Positions 27,625-36,858 of a stretch of DNA of 64,000 nucleotides are shown here, piece after piece. The DNA is from Apibacter adventoris (GTDB taxonomy: Bacteria; Bacteroidota; Bacteroidia; Flavobacteriales; Weeksellaceae): NCBI RefSeq assembly GCF_002964975.1, contig NZ_PSZM01000034.1, positions 1-64,000 on the forward strand, read 5' to 3'. A program made the translations under genes and the position numbers. Under the pieces are notes generated by a model. The model saw only the letters and a list, made by a program, of their open reading frames with translations, had not been told where the DNA came from and did not search any database. Numbering within the stretch: position 1 is the stretch's first letter; each line of letters begins with the position of its first letter.

Positions 27625-27657
27625 AAAAAAAGATGTCCAATTTGAACATCTTTTTTT
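27625..27657 (-). terminator. Terminator after asnS
   Basis: Stem AAAAAAGATGT / ACATCTTTTTT around a 9-base loop, 10 bases past the asnS stop and followed on the minus strand by T-rich sequence. The rest of 27252-27624 is AT-rich with no gene seen. Confidence 0.85.
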
Positions 27658-27667
27658 TATTATTTCT

Positions 27668-29116
27668 TTAAAAATCAGCGTTATTTGGAGTCCTAGGGAA
27701 AGGTATAACATCTCTGATATTGCTCATTCCTGTGACAAATAAAATCAGTCTTTCTAATCCTAGTCCAAAACCGGAATGGGGTACTGTTCCATATTTTCGT
27801 GTATCGAGATACCAGTTTAGTTCTTTTTCATCCATTCCTAATGAATTCATTTTTTGCTTTAGAATTTCTAGACGTTCTTCTCTTTGCGACCCTCCAATTA
27901 TTTCTCCAATGCCAGGGAATAATACATCCATTGCCCGAACAGTTTTTTGATCTTCATTTAGTCGCATGTAGAAAGCTTTAATTTTAGCCGGATAATCAAA
28001 TAGAACTACTGGAGATTTAAAATGCTTTTCTACTAAATATCTTTCATGTTCAGATTGTAGATCCACTCCCCACTCGTCAATAGGATATTTGAATTTTCCT
28101 TTCTGATTAGCTTTTGATTTTTTAAGAATTTCTACAGCTTCCGTATAGCTTAATCTTATAAATTTATTATTAAGTACAAACTCTAATTTTTCATGTAAAT
28201 TTTGTTCGGATTTTTCTTCTTTAGGTTTTTGTTTTTGTTCTTCTTCAAATCTTTTATTAAGAAAATCTAAATCGTCTTTACAATGGTCAACAGCATATTG
28301 TATACAATATTTTAAAAAATCTTCAGCAAGGTCAATATTTTTTTCCAAGTCATAAAAAGCCATTTCCGGTTCTATCATCCAAAACTCAGCTAAGTGTCTT
28401 GTAGTATTAGAGTTTTCAGCCCGGAAAGTAGGTCCAAAAGTATATATTTTCCCAAGCCCCATAGCGGCAGTTTCACCCTCTAATTGTCCGGATACGGTAA
28501 GATTGGTTTTTTTACCAAAAAAATCTTGAGAAAAATCTACCTTGTCTTGATTGTCTTTAGGCAGGTGGTTTAAATCAAAATTGGTTACGGTGAACATTTC
28601 TCCAGCTCCTTCAGCATCAGATCCTGTTATAATAGGTGTATTTATATAAAAAAATCCATTTTGGTTAAAATACTGATGAATGGCAAAACTCAGTGCATTT
28701 CTGACCCTCATTATAGCTGCGAAAGTATTGGTTCTAAATCTTAAATGAGCCTGTTCTCTCAATTTTTCTAATGAGTGTCTTTTAGGTTGTAGAATTGTTT
28801 CCTGAACTTCTTCAGGATTTGCATATCCATAAATTTTTATTTTTTTTGCAATTATTTCAATTTCCTGACCAGCACCCTCACTTTCTGTAACAGTTCCTTC
28901 TACTCGAATTGAGGATGCGGTTGTAATTTGTTTTAAAATAGTAGGATCAAAATTATTGAAATCTATAACTATTTGAAGATTATTTATTCCTGAACCGTCA
29001 TTCAAAGAGATAAATCGGTTAGAACGAAATGAACGTACCCATCCTTTAACCGTAACCTCTTCGTGTAGGGCTTTTTTTCCTTTAGATAACAATTGTTTGA
29101 TACTATAAATTTTCAT
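27668..29116 (-). CDS. asnS: Asparaginyl-tRNA synthetase
   Basis: 482 aa from ATG 29116 (M-K-I-Y-S-I-K-Q). A longer frame starting at 29143 would begin inside the promoter motif, so the shorter start is right. N-terminal OB-fold anticodon domain ([11 protein letters not shown]) and class-II catalytic core: [21 protein letters not shown] motif 2 and G-F-G-L-G-L-E-R-L motif 3. The [13 protein letters not shown] signature is AsnRS rather than AspRS. Confidence 0.97.
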   Translation of the reverse strand: MKIYSIKQLLSKGKKALHEEVTVKGWVRSFRSNRFISLNDGSGINNLQIVIDFNNFDPTILKQITTASSIRVEGTVTESEGAGQEIEIIAKKIKIYGYANPEEVQETILQPKRHSLEKLREQAHLRFRTNTFAAIMRVRNALSFAIHQYFNQNGFFYINTPIITGSDAEGAGEMFTVTNFDLNHLPKDNQDKVDFSQDFFGKKTNLTVSGQLEGETAAMGLGKIYTFGPTFRAENSNTTRHLAEFWMIEPEMAFYDLEKNIDLAEDFLKYCIQYAVDHCKDDLDFLNKRFEEEQKQKPKEEKSEQNLHEKLEFVLNNKFIRLSYTEAVEILKKSKANQKGKFKYPIDEWGVDLQSEHERYLVEKHFKSPVVLFDYPAKIKAFYMRLNEDQKTVRAMDVLFPGIGEIIGGSQREERLEILKQKMNSLGMDEKELNWYLDTRKYGTVPHSGFGLGLERLILFVTGMSNIRDVIPFPRTPNNADF

Positions 29117-29140
29117 GGAATTTTTATATATTTTAAGGTG

Positions 29141-29148
29141 CAAAGATA
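29141..29148 (-). promoter_or_regulatory. asnS -7 promoter element
   Basis: Minus-strand TATCTTTG (TAnnTTTG), 24 bases before ATG 29116. It fixes the start by excluding the upstream in-frame codon at 29143. The remaining intergenic DNA to 29477 is AT-rich with nothing recognised. Confidence 0.6.
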
Positions 29149-29477
29149 AATATTTTTGTGTTATTTTTTAGATATAAAGAAAAGATTGAATGATTATTTG
29201 GCTATGTTGAGTAGTTATAAATAAAAACTTTCCATTAGATAAATTTTTATTCTAAATAATAAAATACAGTTATTAAAATTTTGTTTTAAATTCCTTTTTG
29301 TTAAAGCATTTATAACTGGTAAAGCATTAGGTCTAAAAACGGATTTTTTATTTTAATATTTATAATTTAAAATTATACACAAATTTTATAGCTACATAAA
29401 TTTCAGTATATCATAAATGTTCTATTTTTTGCATAAAGTTATGCTTATTTTGCACATTTAGAAAGTATGAAATATTT

Positions 29478-30782
29478 TTATTTATGTATGATGGAAATTG
29501 TATCTTCATTCGTATTTCCTAGACTTGAATTATCTTTTGTATCCAATATTTTATTTAATAAGATATTAATAGAATCAGATTTATAAGTATCAGTTTCTAC
29601 CATCGGGAGTGGATAGTCCCCAAATAGGCTAGTTAATTTAAAAGCAGAATAAACGGAACTTGAAAATTTATTACCTATAGCTATTATGGTTACTTTTTCA
29701 TCAATAAGATGAACAAAAACAGCATTACTTCCATGCCACCATCCATTGTGATAAGTAATTTTTTTTCCATTTTTAAGAATCTTCATTCTCATACCTAACC
29801 CATAGTTTTTTACCCCATCTTTTTCTTTGCTGTAAGGAGTAAACATAAGGTTTAGTAAATCTTTATTTAAAAAGTTTGGGGCATACATAGCCTGGCTTAA
29901 TCTGAACAAATCTTCGGGAGTGGTATATACATTTTTGTCGCCATATATTAAATCCAAATGATCAAATTTATAAGCTTTTCCATTAGCATAGTAGGAAGGG
30001 GTAGCTGTAGCAAAGTCCTTTTTTTGAAAGACATATGAATGATTCATACCTAGAGGTTTAAAAATCATTAAGCTCAAAGCTTCAGGGAATTTCTTTTTAG
30101 TAATATTTTCAACAATTAATGCTAATAAAGCAAAATTGGTATTTGAGTATGAAAAATGGGTGTTTGGTTGTGATAAAAGCTCTGGTTTATATGTAGTGAA
30201 TATTTGTAATATGTCATTATTTGTAAGTTCTTTTTTCTTGTCCCATATCTTAGGATCATCAACTAAATAAGCGTAATTAGGTAATCCGCTTCTGTGGGAA
30301 AGTAAATCTTTAACAGAAATTTCGGAATAGGGAAATGAGGGTAATATAGTATTTACTTTTTGATCTAAAGTTAATTTTTTTGCCTCAACTAATTTCAATA
30401 TAGCTAAAGAAGTAATTACTTTACTTACGGATGCTATATGCATGGGGGTAGTAGAGGTAATAGGATTTTTTAAATTAGCATCGGCATATCCTGTATATTT
30501 TTCTAATAATATTGTATTTCCCCTGGCTATTAAAACTCCTCCGCTTAGCTTTTTTCCTTCCCATATTTGAGAAAAGTAATTATTAAGGCGAATTTTAATT
30601 AAGTTATCATTAGAGGCATGGTTTTCAGATTGGGTAAAAATAGTATTGAAGTTTATATTATGAAATCCAGGAAAAGTAGTATTTAAAGTATTAATATTTT
30701 TATTTGTTGATTTATTACAGCTAAAAAAAGTTAAATTAAGTAAACAAATACAAATAAATAATAACAAGTTTTTTTTGTGCAT
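29478..30782 (-). CDS. Lipoprotein serine hydrolase of the class-C beta-lactamase/penicillin-binding family
   Basis: 434 aa with lipobox T-F-F-S-C (Cys22). Active-site S-V-S-K within P-M-H-I-A-S-V-S-K-V-I-T, Y-S-N in F-S-Y-S-N-T-N-F and H-N-G in I-T-Y-H-N-G-W-W-H-G-S replacing K-T-G: the serine-beta-lactamase-like esterase/peptidase fold (Pfam Beta-lactamase). Envelope located. D-amino peptidase or esterase function is likelier than antibiotic resistance, but this cannot be decided from sequence. Confidence 0.88.
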   Translation of the reverse strand: MHKKNLLLFICICLLNLTFFSCNKSTNKNINTLNTTFPGFHNINFNTIFTQSENHASNDNLIKIRLNNYFSQIWEGKKLSGGVLIARGNTILLEKYTGYADANLKNPITSTTPMHIASVSKVITSLAILKLVEAKKLTLDQKVNTILPSFPYSEISVKDLLSHRSGLPNYAYLVDDPKIWDKKKELTNNDILQIFTTYKPELLSQPNTHFSYSNTNFALLALIVENITKKKFPEALSLMIFKPLGMNHSYVFQKKDFATATPSYYANGKAYKFDHLDLIYGDKNVYTTPEDLFRLSQAMYAPNFLNKDLLNLMFTPYSKEKDGVKNYGLGMRMKILKNGKKITYHNGWWHGSNAVFVHLIDEKVTIIAIGNKFSSSVYSAFKLTSLFGDYPLPMVETDTYKSDSINILLNKILDTKDNSSLGNTNEDTISIIHK

Positions 30783-30884
30783 GGATTTTCTTTTAAAAAA
30801 TGCAAGTTATAATTTAAAATGTTAATATTTTACTAATGAAATTATAAAAAAAAATAAATTTATTATATCTATGATCATTCATTA

Positions 30885-32060
30885 TTAAATAATTCGTTTT
30901 GCAATAAAACAAATATTTTTATTAATTGTACAGGTAAAAAAAATATAGTTTTCTCCACCTTCTTTTATAGAATATTTTTTTTTAATTTGTTCCGTATTTA
31001 ACGGATAGTTACGATTGATAATATTATATTTATTGTGAATGTTTTTTGAAGGTGAAAAATCAGTTTCAATTATTTCAAAAATTCTTCCTGGAAAGTTCTC
31101 AATAAAATTATCCGAAGTATACAGGTGTGTATTTGGGTGTAGTTTTTTCAGATTAAAACGTAGGCTTATAAGTTTAAAAGCTCCAGATTTTAAAATAGAA
31201 TTGTTAGGCATAAACAAATATTTTTCTAGCGAAGAAAAAACAACATTAGTTATATTTTTTTCTTCATCTTTATAAAAAGAAAATTCAGGTTGAAAAGTTT
31301 CCAAATTAAAACAATGTATATGGGGATTTGTATTTAAAGAGGTTTGCGGATTTAATTTAACCAGTAATTCTTTTACTTCATTTTTCACTGCCAGTATATA
31401 AATATCTGAAAGGTTAAGCTGCTCAACGGTTTTTTGAATATCTAACAGAGGAGATAATTTAATATATACATTAGTGGATTTATTAGTTAAAATATCACGT
31501 ATTTGGAGTATATTCGGAAAGAGATCTTCCAATAAAAATTTTTTATTTTTATTTTCGTCTCTGCGCGAAGGGTCTAAATAAATAAAATTAAAAAAATCTT
31601 GATTTTGATTTAGAAAATTTTCAGCTGTATTATTTATAAAGTTAATATGAGTTCGATTTAAAGCCTGAAAATTATGAATAACGAGGTCCATTAAATTAAC
31701 ATCAGGTTCTATAAAATAAAATTCTTTTGCATATTCTGAGATAAAATAACTATCGATTCCGGTTCCACCAGTCAAATCAATTCCTTTTTCGCCTTTTATT
31801 ATTTTTTGTTTAAATAAAGCTGTGCTTTGAGTTGAGGCTTGTTCTAGGTTAATATGTGGTGGATAGATAATATTTTTCTGTTTACTTAAGAAAGGAAATT
31901 TCGTTATGGCAATTTTTTTTCCTTGTATTTGTTGAACAATTTCCAGTGAGGTAACATTTTTAAATGGAGATTTTTTTAACCTAATTTCTGATAAATCTGA
32001 AGAAAGGTTATCTACTATATATTTTTGCACCTCTTTATCCAATAAATTTTTATTTATCAC
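30885..32060 (-). CDS. Class-I SAM-dependent methyltransferase with THUMP-like domain
   Basis: 391 aa. SAM-binding motif I is G-I-D-L-T-G-G-T-G-I-D-S-Y (~96), motif II Y-F-I-E-P-D, and the motif IV-like segment F-I-Y-L-D-P-S-R-R (~176), all conserved in a Bacteroidota family annotated as THUMP-like domain methyltransferase. The C-terminal ~100 residues would be that RNA-binding-like domain. Target is probably RNA but not established. Confidence 0.8.
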   Translation of the reverse strand: MINKNLLDKEVQKYIVDNLSSDLSEIRLKKSPFKNVTSLEIVQQIQGKKIAITKFPFLSKQKNIIYPPHINLEQASTQSTALFKQKIIKGEKGIDLTGGTGIDSYFISEYAKEFYFIEPDVNLMDLVIHNFQALNRTHINFINNTAENFLNQNQDFFNFIYLDPSRRDENKNKKFLLEDLFPNILQIRDILTNKSTNVYIKLSPLLDIQKTVEQLNLSDIYILAVKNEVKELLVKLNPQTSLNTNPHIHCFNLETFQPEFSFYKDEEKNITNVVFSSLEKYLFMPNNSILKSGAFKLISLRFNLKKLHPNTHLYTSDNFIENFPGRIFEIIETDFSPSKNIHNKYNIINRNYPLNTEQIKKKYSIKEGGENYIFFTCTINKNICFIAKRII

Positions 32061-32267
32061 TTTTTTAATCTGAATTTTTTGCTAAAATACTATATATTTA
32101 AGCACTAATTTAATAAATGAGAGATATTATATATTTGTGTTTTTATTAATTTTTACTTTAATATATATAAACTCAATCTATCGATTTATCTGAAATTTAA
32201 TCAGCAAGATTATCAATATTGCTTTAATTAATGGAATAAAGAGCATGGATGAATAGAAATAAAAAAC

Positions 32268-32275
32268 TACCTTTG
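32268..32275 (+). promoter_or_regulatory. Probable -7 element for the lipoprotein gene
   Basis: TACCTTTG (TAnnTTTG), about 50 bases before the likely start codon. The reading frame is open upstream to 32249, but this motif argues that translation starts at 32324/32330. Confidence 0.5.
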
Positions 32276-32329
32276 TGTTTCTATTTGTACAAAACAACTA
32301 TTCTATACTTAAAAAAACAAAATATGCTC

Positions 32330-33262
32330 ATGAAAAATTCATTCTTTTACTTAGCTATTATTATTATATTCTTGGTAAGTTGCGATACAACTCCCAAGGT
32401 AAGCTCAAAATCTTTTATAATAGACAATCCAACCTCTGCTACTATCACTGTAAAGATAGATGAACAAGATTATAAGATTCCAAGTAATTCATCAGTTACT
32501 ACAACTTTAGATTTTGGAAAACATTCAATGACATACAATGGAGAGAAAGTTAATTTTTTTGTAAAGCCCAATGATCAAAATTGTATTATAAACCCTACAT
32601 TGAGTAATTATTATCTTTATCATGAAATTTATTTGGTAAAAGGTGCTGAAAATGTAACTGAAGATAAATTGAAATATACAGATGATTATTTATACCCTTA
32701 TGTTAAACCAAATGGAGATACTATAAATGTACCTTTCCTCTTAATCAGTAATACATTATTTATAGAGCAATATCAATATTATTGGCATTTTGATATGGAT
32801 CATCCTTTTGTCGATATAAATAGTAAAGTAGACGAAAAAGAAAAGAAATTGATGGAAGAGTATATAAAAACATTATTTAAATCTAAAATATTTCGTGAGC
32901 ATGATTTTCTTGAGTATGTGAAAGATAAAGGAATAGATTTACCTGAAGGTTTCATAAAATCAGAAAAATATAAACTTAGTAATTTACCAGCTTATGAATT
33001 TATATCCCAAGATGTAATTGACTCTTGTCCATTATTTAAAAATGATTTAAAGAGTATCAAATCCAGCTTTGATTCCCTTCAGATAATGACAGATAAGGCA
33101 CGTGCATACAAGCTAATATCTTATGAGTTAAACAATCGCCTTAATGATGTAAGAATTGGAGTCATTAGGCAGAATAACCAATCTTGTGATTTTAATAAAA
33201 TTGATATGTTAACAAAGCGCAAACCTTCATTTGGAGAGATGAATGCTTATATTGTTAAATAA
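32330..33262 (+). CDS. Lipoprotein of unknown function
   Basis: 310 aa from ATG 32330 (an ATG at 32324 adds two residues). Signal M-K-N-S-F-F-Y-L-A-I-I-I-I-F with lipobox L-V-S-C. The N-terminal ~75 residues after Cys look like a small beta domain (T-I-T-V-K-I-D-E-Q-D-Y-K-I-P), followed by a charged alpha-rich part. No family recognised. It adjoins the left edge of the mobile element and has its own terminator. Confidence 0.75.
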   Translation: MKNSFFYLAIIIIFLVSCDTTPKVSSKSFIIDNPTSATITVKIDEQDYKIPSNSSVTTTLDFGKHSMTYNGEKVNFFVKPNDQNCIINPTLSNYYLYHEIYLVKGAENVTEDKLKYTDDYLYPYVKPNGDTINVPFLLISNTLFIEQYQYYWHFDMDHPFVDINSKVDEKEKKLMEEYIKTLFKSKIFREHDFLEYVKDKGIDLPEGFIKSEKYKLSNLPAYEFISQDVIDSCPLFKNDLKSIKSSFDSLQIMTDKARAYKLISYELNNRLNDVRIGVIRQNNQSCDFNKIDMLTKRKPSFGEMNAYIVK

Positions 33263-33300
33263 AAGTATGCTATAAGTAAACATTTAAAAGAAAGATAGAT

Positions 33301-33337
33301 AAATCTCCTAAAAAATATTTTTTGGGAGATTTTTTTA
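33301..33337 (+). terminator. Terminator after the lipoprotein gene
   Basis: Stem AAATCTCC-T-AAAAAA pairing with TTTTTT-G-GGAGATTT around a two-base loop (one T-G wobble), followed by more T. Confidence 0.9.
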
Positions 33338-33498
33338 ATTTTATATGAGAGTTAAAATTAAAAAAGGGGAGAAGTTGACGGATTTTGAGTGTCCTATCTA
33401 ACCCATATGCTGTTAGTGTATTAGCAAGATTTCGTTTTTCTTTTTTCACTCGTTTTTCACTTTGTTTTGAAAGTGAATTTTAGAGAACTTTTCCTCTC

Positions 33499-33509
33499 TA
33501 AGCGATAGT
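33499..33509 (+). repeat. 11-bp terminal inverted repeat, left copy
   Basis: TAAGCGATAGT, 27 bases past the Fic stop; its inverted copy ACTATCGCTTA is at 42444-42454, 34 bases upstream of the integrase start. Possible recombinase binding sites at both ends; 11 bp alone is weak evidence. Confidence 0.35.
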
Positions 33510-33536
33510 GTAAAGATAGTATTTCTGTTCTTATAT

Positions 33537-34424
33537 TTAATAATCAATTTTGAAATAATTAAGTGAGTCTTTATATTTATCTTGGGCTGTTAAACATGTA
33601 TCAATTAAATAACCGTGAGCTTTTTCCCATTCCTGTAATCCCCGATAATAAAACCATTTCAAATCTTCATCAATGATAAAAGGTATCAGGTTATTAGCCA
33701 AACATTCCTTAAACATAATGAGGCGACCGACACGCCCGTTACCATCCTGAAAAGGGTGTATACACTCAAATTTGTAATGAAACTCAATTATATCCTCAAT
33801 CGTTTTACTCTTTTGAGAATGATAACTATTGAGTAATTCTTTCATCGTATTTTGGACTTCTTTGGGAGAACAGGTTTCCATTCCTCCTACTTCGTTAGGT
33901 AGTTTCTTATAATCGCCCACCCTGAACCAATCTTTTCGGCTATCCGAGGTACTGGACTTAAGTATATAGTGCAATTCTTTTATAAGCGATTCGGTAAGTT
34001 TTGACTTTGCTTTTTCAATAATCAGGTCGATACAACGGAAGTGGTTGGATGTTTCGATTATATCATCCACATTAATAGTTTCGTTAGTTACCCCTATTGT
34101 ATTTGTTTCAAAGATATAACGAGTCTGCTCTTCGGTTAGCTTACTTCCTTCGATACGATTGGAATTGTAAGTTAAGTCGATTTGTGTACGATGATAGATA
34201 CCCCCTTTCAGCTTCATATTTTTTTGCTCTTTAAGGATATTGAGCAAAGGATTATCACTGAATCGGCTACTACTTTTTTGTGGTAAAAGGGCATCTTCGG
34301 GTATATTCCACGTTTTACCTGTTAAGAAAGCTCCTTTTATTCTTCCTGTCGCACAATAGTTGCGAATGGTTCTTTCTGGTACTCCCCATTTCTCCGCAAA
34401 CTGACTAACTGATAGATATTGCAT
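33537..34424 (-). CDS. Fic-family protein with N-terminal DNA-binding (excisionase-type) domain
   Basis: 295 aa. Residues 1-50 are a MerR/excisionase-like winged HTH (F-A-E-K-W-G-V-P-E-R-T-I-R-N-Y-C, G-R-I-K-G-A). The Fic core has the complete catalytic loop H-P-F-Q-D-G-N-G-R-V-G-R (~221-232), so AMP-transfer or related activity is expected. N-terminal of the core, S-N-R-I-E-G matches the inhibitory helix motif [ST]xxxE[GN], i.e. a self-inhibited class II-type Fic. The HTH plus two palindromes directly upstream (34437-34503) suggests autorepression. It is the last gene at the left end of the element and may be a stability or regulatory gene. Confidence 0.88.
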   Translation of the reverse strand: MQYLSVSQFAEKWGVPERTIRNYCATGRIKGAFLTGKTWNIPEDALLPQKSSSRFSDNPLLNILKEQKNMKLKGGIYHRTQIDLTYNSNRIEGSKLTEEQTRYIFETNTIGVTNETINVDDIIETSNHFRCIDLIIEKAKSKLTESLIKELHYILKSSTSDSRKDWFRVGDYKKLPNEVGGMETCSPKEVQNTMKELLNSYHSQKSKTIEDIIEFHYKFECIHPFQDGNGRVGRLIMFKECLANNLIPFIIDEDLKWFYYRGLQEWEKAHGYLIDTCLTAQDKYKDSLNYFKIDY

Positions 34425-34436
34425 AAATCTAATAAA

Positions 34437-34503
34437 TTGCTGTTATCGGCAAGTTTTATTTAAAATTAGCCTTAAATGTAATTTATTTTGCCGATATAGG
34501 CAA
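34437..34503. promoter_or_regulatory. Two operator palindromes upstream of the Fic gene
   Basis: TTGCTGTTATCGGCAA (34437-34452) and TTGCCGATATAGGCAA (34488-34503) are imperfect copies of the palindrome TTGCCGATATCGGCAA (two and one mismatches). Centres are 51 bp apart, close to five helical turns, and each is followed by AGTTTT. Likely target of the Fic protein's own HTH. Confidence 0.65.
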
Positions 34504-34541
34504 GTTTTTATACAGCAAAAAAATAAGTTTGGTATATCTTC

Positions 34542-35261
34542 TTATAGGATTTTATCTATCTCTTGAGCCCAGCCATCTTTATGTACTATTCGCATTTTTT
34601 GCAAATTTCCATCAAGGATTTCTTTTTTTGTCAATTTAGTAAGTTCTTCCCAATCTTTATCAAATACATAAGTAGTATTACCCATCTTTGAACTTTCAAA
34701 AATATAGATTGATTTTTCGGGAAAGCCGAAAACAGTGTAATCATAGAAACCACCCTCGCCAAATGCAAGAAAGGATGGATTCTTAGAAGTAATCTTTTCT
34801 ATTCGATGTTGAACAACAGGTCTATTTCCTTTGGGTAACCTTTCTATTCTATCTTTAATAATAGGTTCAACCTGACTCCAAGGATATTCTCCTTTCGGTA
34901 GAATTTTCCAGTTTAACCTTAATACTTGAGGACTTTTTATGATATGTAAATCGGAATTCAAAATATCACATTCTCCAAATAGTTCCAATAACAAATTAAT
35001 AGCATGCTTATTAATTTCGTAATTATCAACCTTTTTTACAAGTTTGTTTACTAATAAAACTTTCGATTCATTTATATTTTCAATTTTAAGTTCAAGACTA
35101 GGTGGTTCAATAAAATCCCTTTGGTATCTCTCTCTTCTAATATAAACAAACTTGGAATGTTCATCACCAAGCCAGTCTGTCCATGTCCAAAGTCTTTCTA
35201 TATAGTATTCTTCTTTGGGAAGATCTTTTCTGCACTGATGCCTATTTGCATATTTTCTCTT
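34542..35261 (-). pseudogene. Gene fragment lacking a proper start, overlapping the relaxase 3' end
   Basis: The frame is open from 35261 (after an in-frame stop at 35262-35264) down to the stop at 34542 and reads as coherent protein for over 200 residues. Examples are T-W-T-D-W-L-G-D-E-H-S-K-F-V-Y-I-R-R-E-R and F-L-A-F-G-E-G-G-F-Y-D-Y-T-V-F-G-F. There is no ATG in frame: a TTG at 34994 would cut off a clearly coding 5' part, and no ribosome binding site is visible for it. Coding character begins about 35200, where the relaxase frame ends. The simplest reading is a gene whose 5' end was lost when it was joined to a truncated relaxase. Family not recognised. Confidence 0.55.
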
Positions 35262-35965
35262 TCACCAGCAATTTGTTTTTCCTGTATTTTGAGTTGGTCG
35301 GTTATACTGCTATTCTTCATCGTATTGTAATATTCAAAGCTTTCTGTTAGTTGTCTATCATAGCCGAATAGCCTGTCAAAACCATACTCTGCCTGCTGGA
35401 ATAAATTCGTTCGGTCAAATCCTCCTTTTATAGCTCCTTCCTTGGTGTTCCTGTGGTTAGTTAGCGGACTTATCTTAATTTTGTTAGATTGGCCTTTACG
35501 GCTGACAATCAAATGACAGTGCATATTATTCTGATTATTACTCTCTGACCTTGTACTATTCCTATCAAAATGTATCTTTCCGTAAAACTTTATATCTTCT
35601 GATTCTAAGCCTTTGTTAAAGTTCTTGGCATATTCGGGTATAAAGATTTCTCGGATATATCTTTTCATGGCTTCGGTTTGTTCTTGTTCGGTGTTACCCA
35701 TTGCCCGAAGTTCTTTTTCCGATGGGCTTACATGGATAGCGTAAAACTTCGCATCCGTTTTTAGTAACTGACCTATATTCTTGTCTATATCTTTTATAAC
35801 CTGTGATTTATAGATGTTATCATCCGTCAGATTGAAAAATCCCTCTGTGTAGATTCCCTGCTTCATTCGTTCTATATCTTCATGTTCGAGGTAATTGCAG
35901 AGTTGTCGGCTACTGCCTGCATTGTTGTATGTACCTTTCGATGGTGGTGGAAAGTCGATGTTCAT
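35198..35965 (-). CDS. Relaxase/mobilization protein (DUF5712/BtgB-like), probably truncated
   Basis: 255 aa. Relaxase-like features: I-D-F-P-P-P-S-K-G-T-Y-N-N-A-G-S-S at the N-terminus, F-Y-A-I-H-V-S-P-S-E near 95 and the His-rich M-H-C-H-L-I-V-S-R (HxH metal ligands, ~150). It follows the BfmA-like gene by one base. Family members that I recall continue further at the C-terminus; here the frame ends K-I-F-P-K-K-N-T-I exactly where another gene's coding sequence begins, so the tail is probably lost. Would nick at oriT together with BfmA. Confidence 0.8.
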   Translation of the reverse strand: MNIDFPPPSKGTYNNAGSSRQLCNYLEHEDIERMKQGIYTEGFFNLTDDNIYKSQVIKDIDKNIGQLLKTDAKFYAIHVSPSEKELRAMGNTEQEQTEAMKRYIREIFIPEYAKNFNKGLESEDIKFYGKIHFDRNSTRSESNNQNNMHCHLIVSRKGQSNKIKISPLTNHRNTKEGAIKGGFDRTNLFQQAEYGFDRLFGYDRQLTESFEYYNTMKNSSITDQLKIQEKQIAGERENMQIGISAEKIFPKKNTI

Positions 35966-35966
35966 C

Positions 35967-36554
35967 TTACTGGCTGTTTATCAGATTGGTTATCTGTGAT
36001 TTTAGATTTTCCTTCTTCTTGCTATCCATTACTCCACAGTTGGATAGCTCTATATACAGATAGATTATTTGCTCTATCTTCTTATTGCCCTGCTTGAAAA
36101 TCTTGGATAAAGAGTTGATAGCATTGGCATGGTTATTCAGTACATCATTCTGGCTCTTGAAACTGTTGCCGATAACTTCGGATAGTTTAGCCAGTATATT
36201 GCGATTGTCCTGTATATTTTCTGCTAAAGAATCAACTAACCCTTTTGATATTGTATCGAATTTTGTAGTGATTGAATGACTTGTGCGTATCATGGGATTG
36301 AGTTGTTCTTCTTCATAGTGTCGGATAAAACGGATCAGGTCATCCTGCCGTTTATTTATTTTCCGAAGTTCTGCTTTTGTCGATTCGGGTGTTTCGCTTG
36401 GATTGATACTTGCTTTATCTAAATACACAAAAGCCAGTTTTACAACTTCTCCCTTTTTCAGCGAATAGCGTTTACATATCTTTTCCACCAGTTTATTGGT
36501 TTCGCTGTCGATAGCTATCGTAGTAAATATAGTTTTGCGATGTTGGTTTGCCAT
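35967..36554 (-). CDS. BfmA/BtgA-family mobilization protein
   Basis: 195 aa. Starts with a ribbon-helix-helix-like segment (T-T-I-A-I-D-S-E-T-N-K-L-V-E-K-I-C-K-R-Y-S), followed by a long coiled coil (~65-170). It is the accessory relaxosome DNA-binding protein found upstream of Bacteroides relaxases; the relaxase gene follows one base later. The hairpin cluster at 36600-36820 directly upstream is its likely oriT target. Confidence 0.85.
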   Translation of the reverse strand: MANQHRKTIFTTIAIDSETNKLVEKICKRYSLKKGEVVKLAFVYLDKASINPSETPESTKAELRKINKRQDDLIRFIRHYEEEQLNPMIRTSHSITTKFDTISKGLVDSLAENIQDNRNILAKLSEVIGNSFKSQNDVLNNHANAINSLSKIFKQGNKKIEQIIYLYIELSNCGVMDSKKKENLKSQITNLINSQ

Positions 36555-36599
36555 AGTTATAACTATTTTATAGTTATTCGTATATTTAACCTGCTTAAA

Positions 36600-36840
36600 T
36601 AGAATTGTTTGTCAATTCTTATTATAGCAGGTGTTATAACAGCATGTTTTAATAACATGCTAAAGCCGAAGGCTTTGCCCCGAAGGGCAAGAGGCAGAAC
36701 AGGACGAAGTCCGGTTCCCTCTTGCTGAAATTTAGCGAAAACAAAAAGAGCGGTCGAGCGATGTTGTTTTGCTAAATACGGAGCGGTTACTCGAAGGTGT
36801 TGATAATAAACAACCTTCGTCATTTTACAATATTCAGCTT
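36600..36840. other. Putative oriT region (hairpin cluster upstream of the mobilization genes)
   Basis: GC-richer, hairpin-dense and immediately upstream of bfmA. Three mini-hairpins stand in a row: AAAGCC-GAA-GGCTTT (36662-36676), GCCC-CGAA-GGGC (36677-36688) and GGAC-GAA-GTCC (36702-36712). A further hairpin CGAAGGT...CCTTCG spans 36792-36819. An 86-codon frame runs across it (36563-36823), but the inverted repeats and low-complexity translation speak for a transfer origin, not a gene. Confidence 0.55.
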
Positions 36841-36858
36841 AAAGCATAGAACGCAGAA

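Noticed and set aside
29478-30782. Antibiotic-resistance beta-lactamase
   Set aside because: The H-N-G in place of K-T-G and the lipoprotein signal fit the broad serine-hydrolase family; no feature points to resistance.
36563-36823. 86-codon frame upstream of bfmA
   Set aside because: Overlaps several inverted repeats and gives an uninformative translation; an oriT region explains it better.
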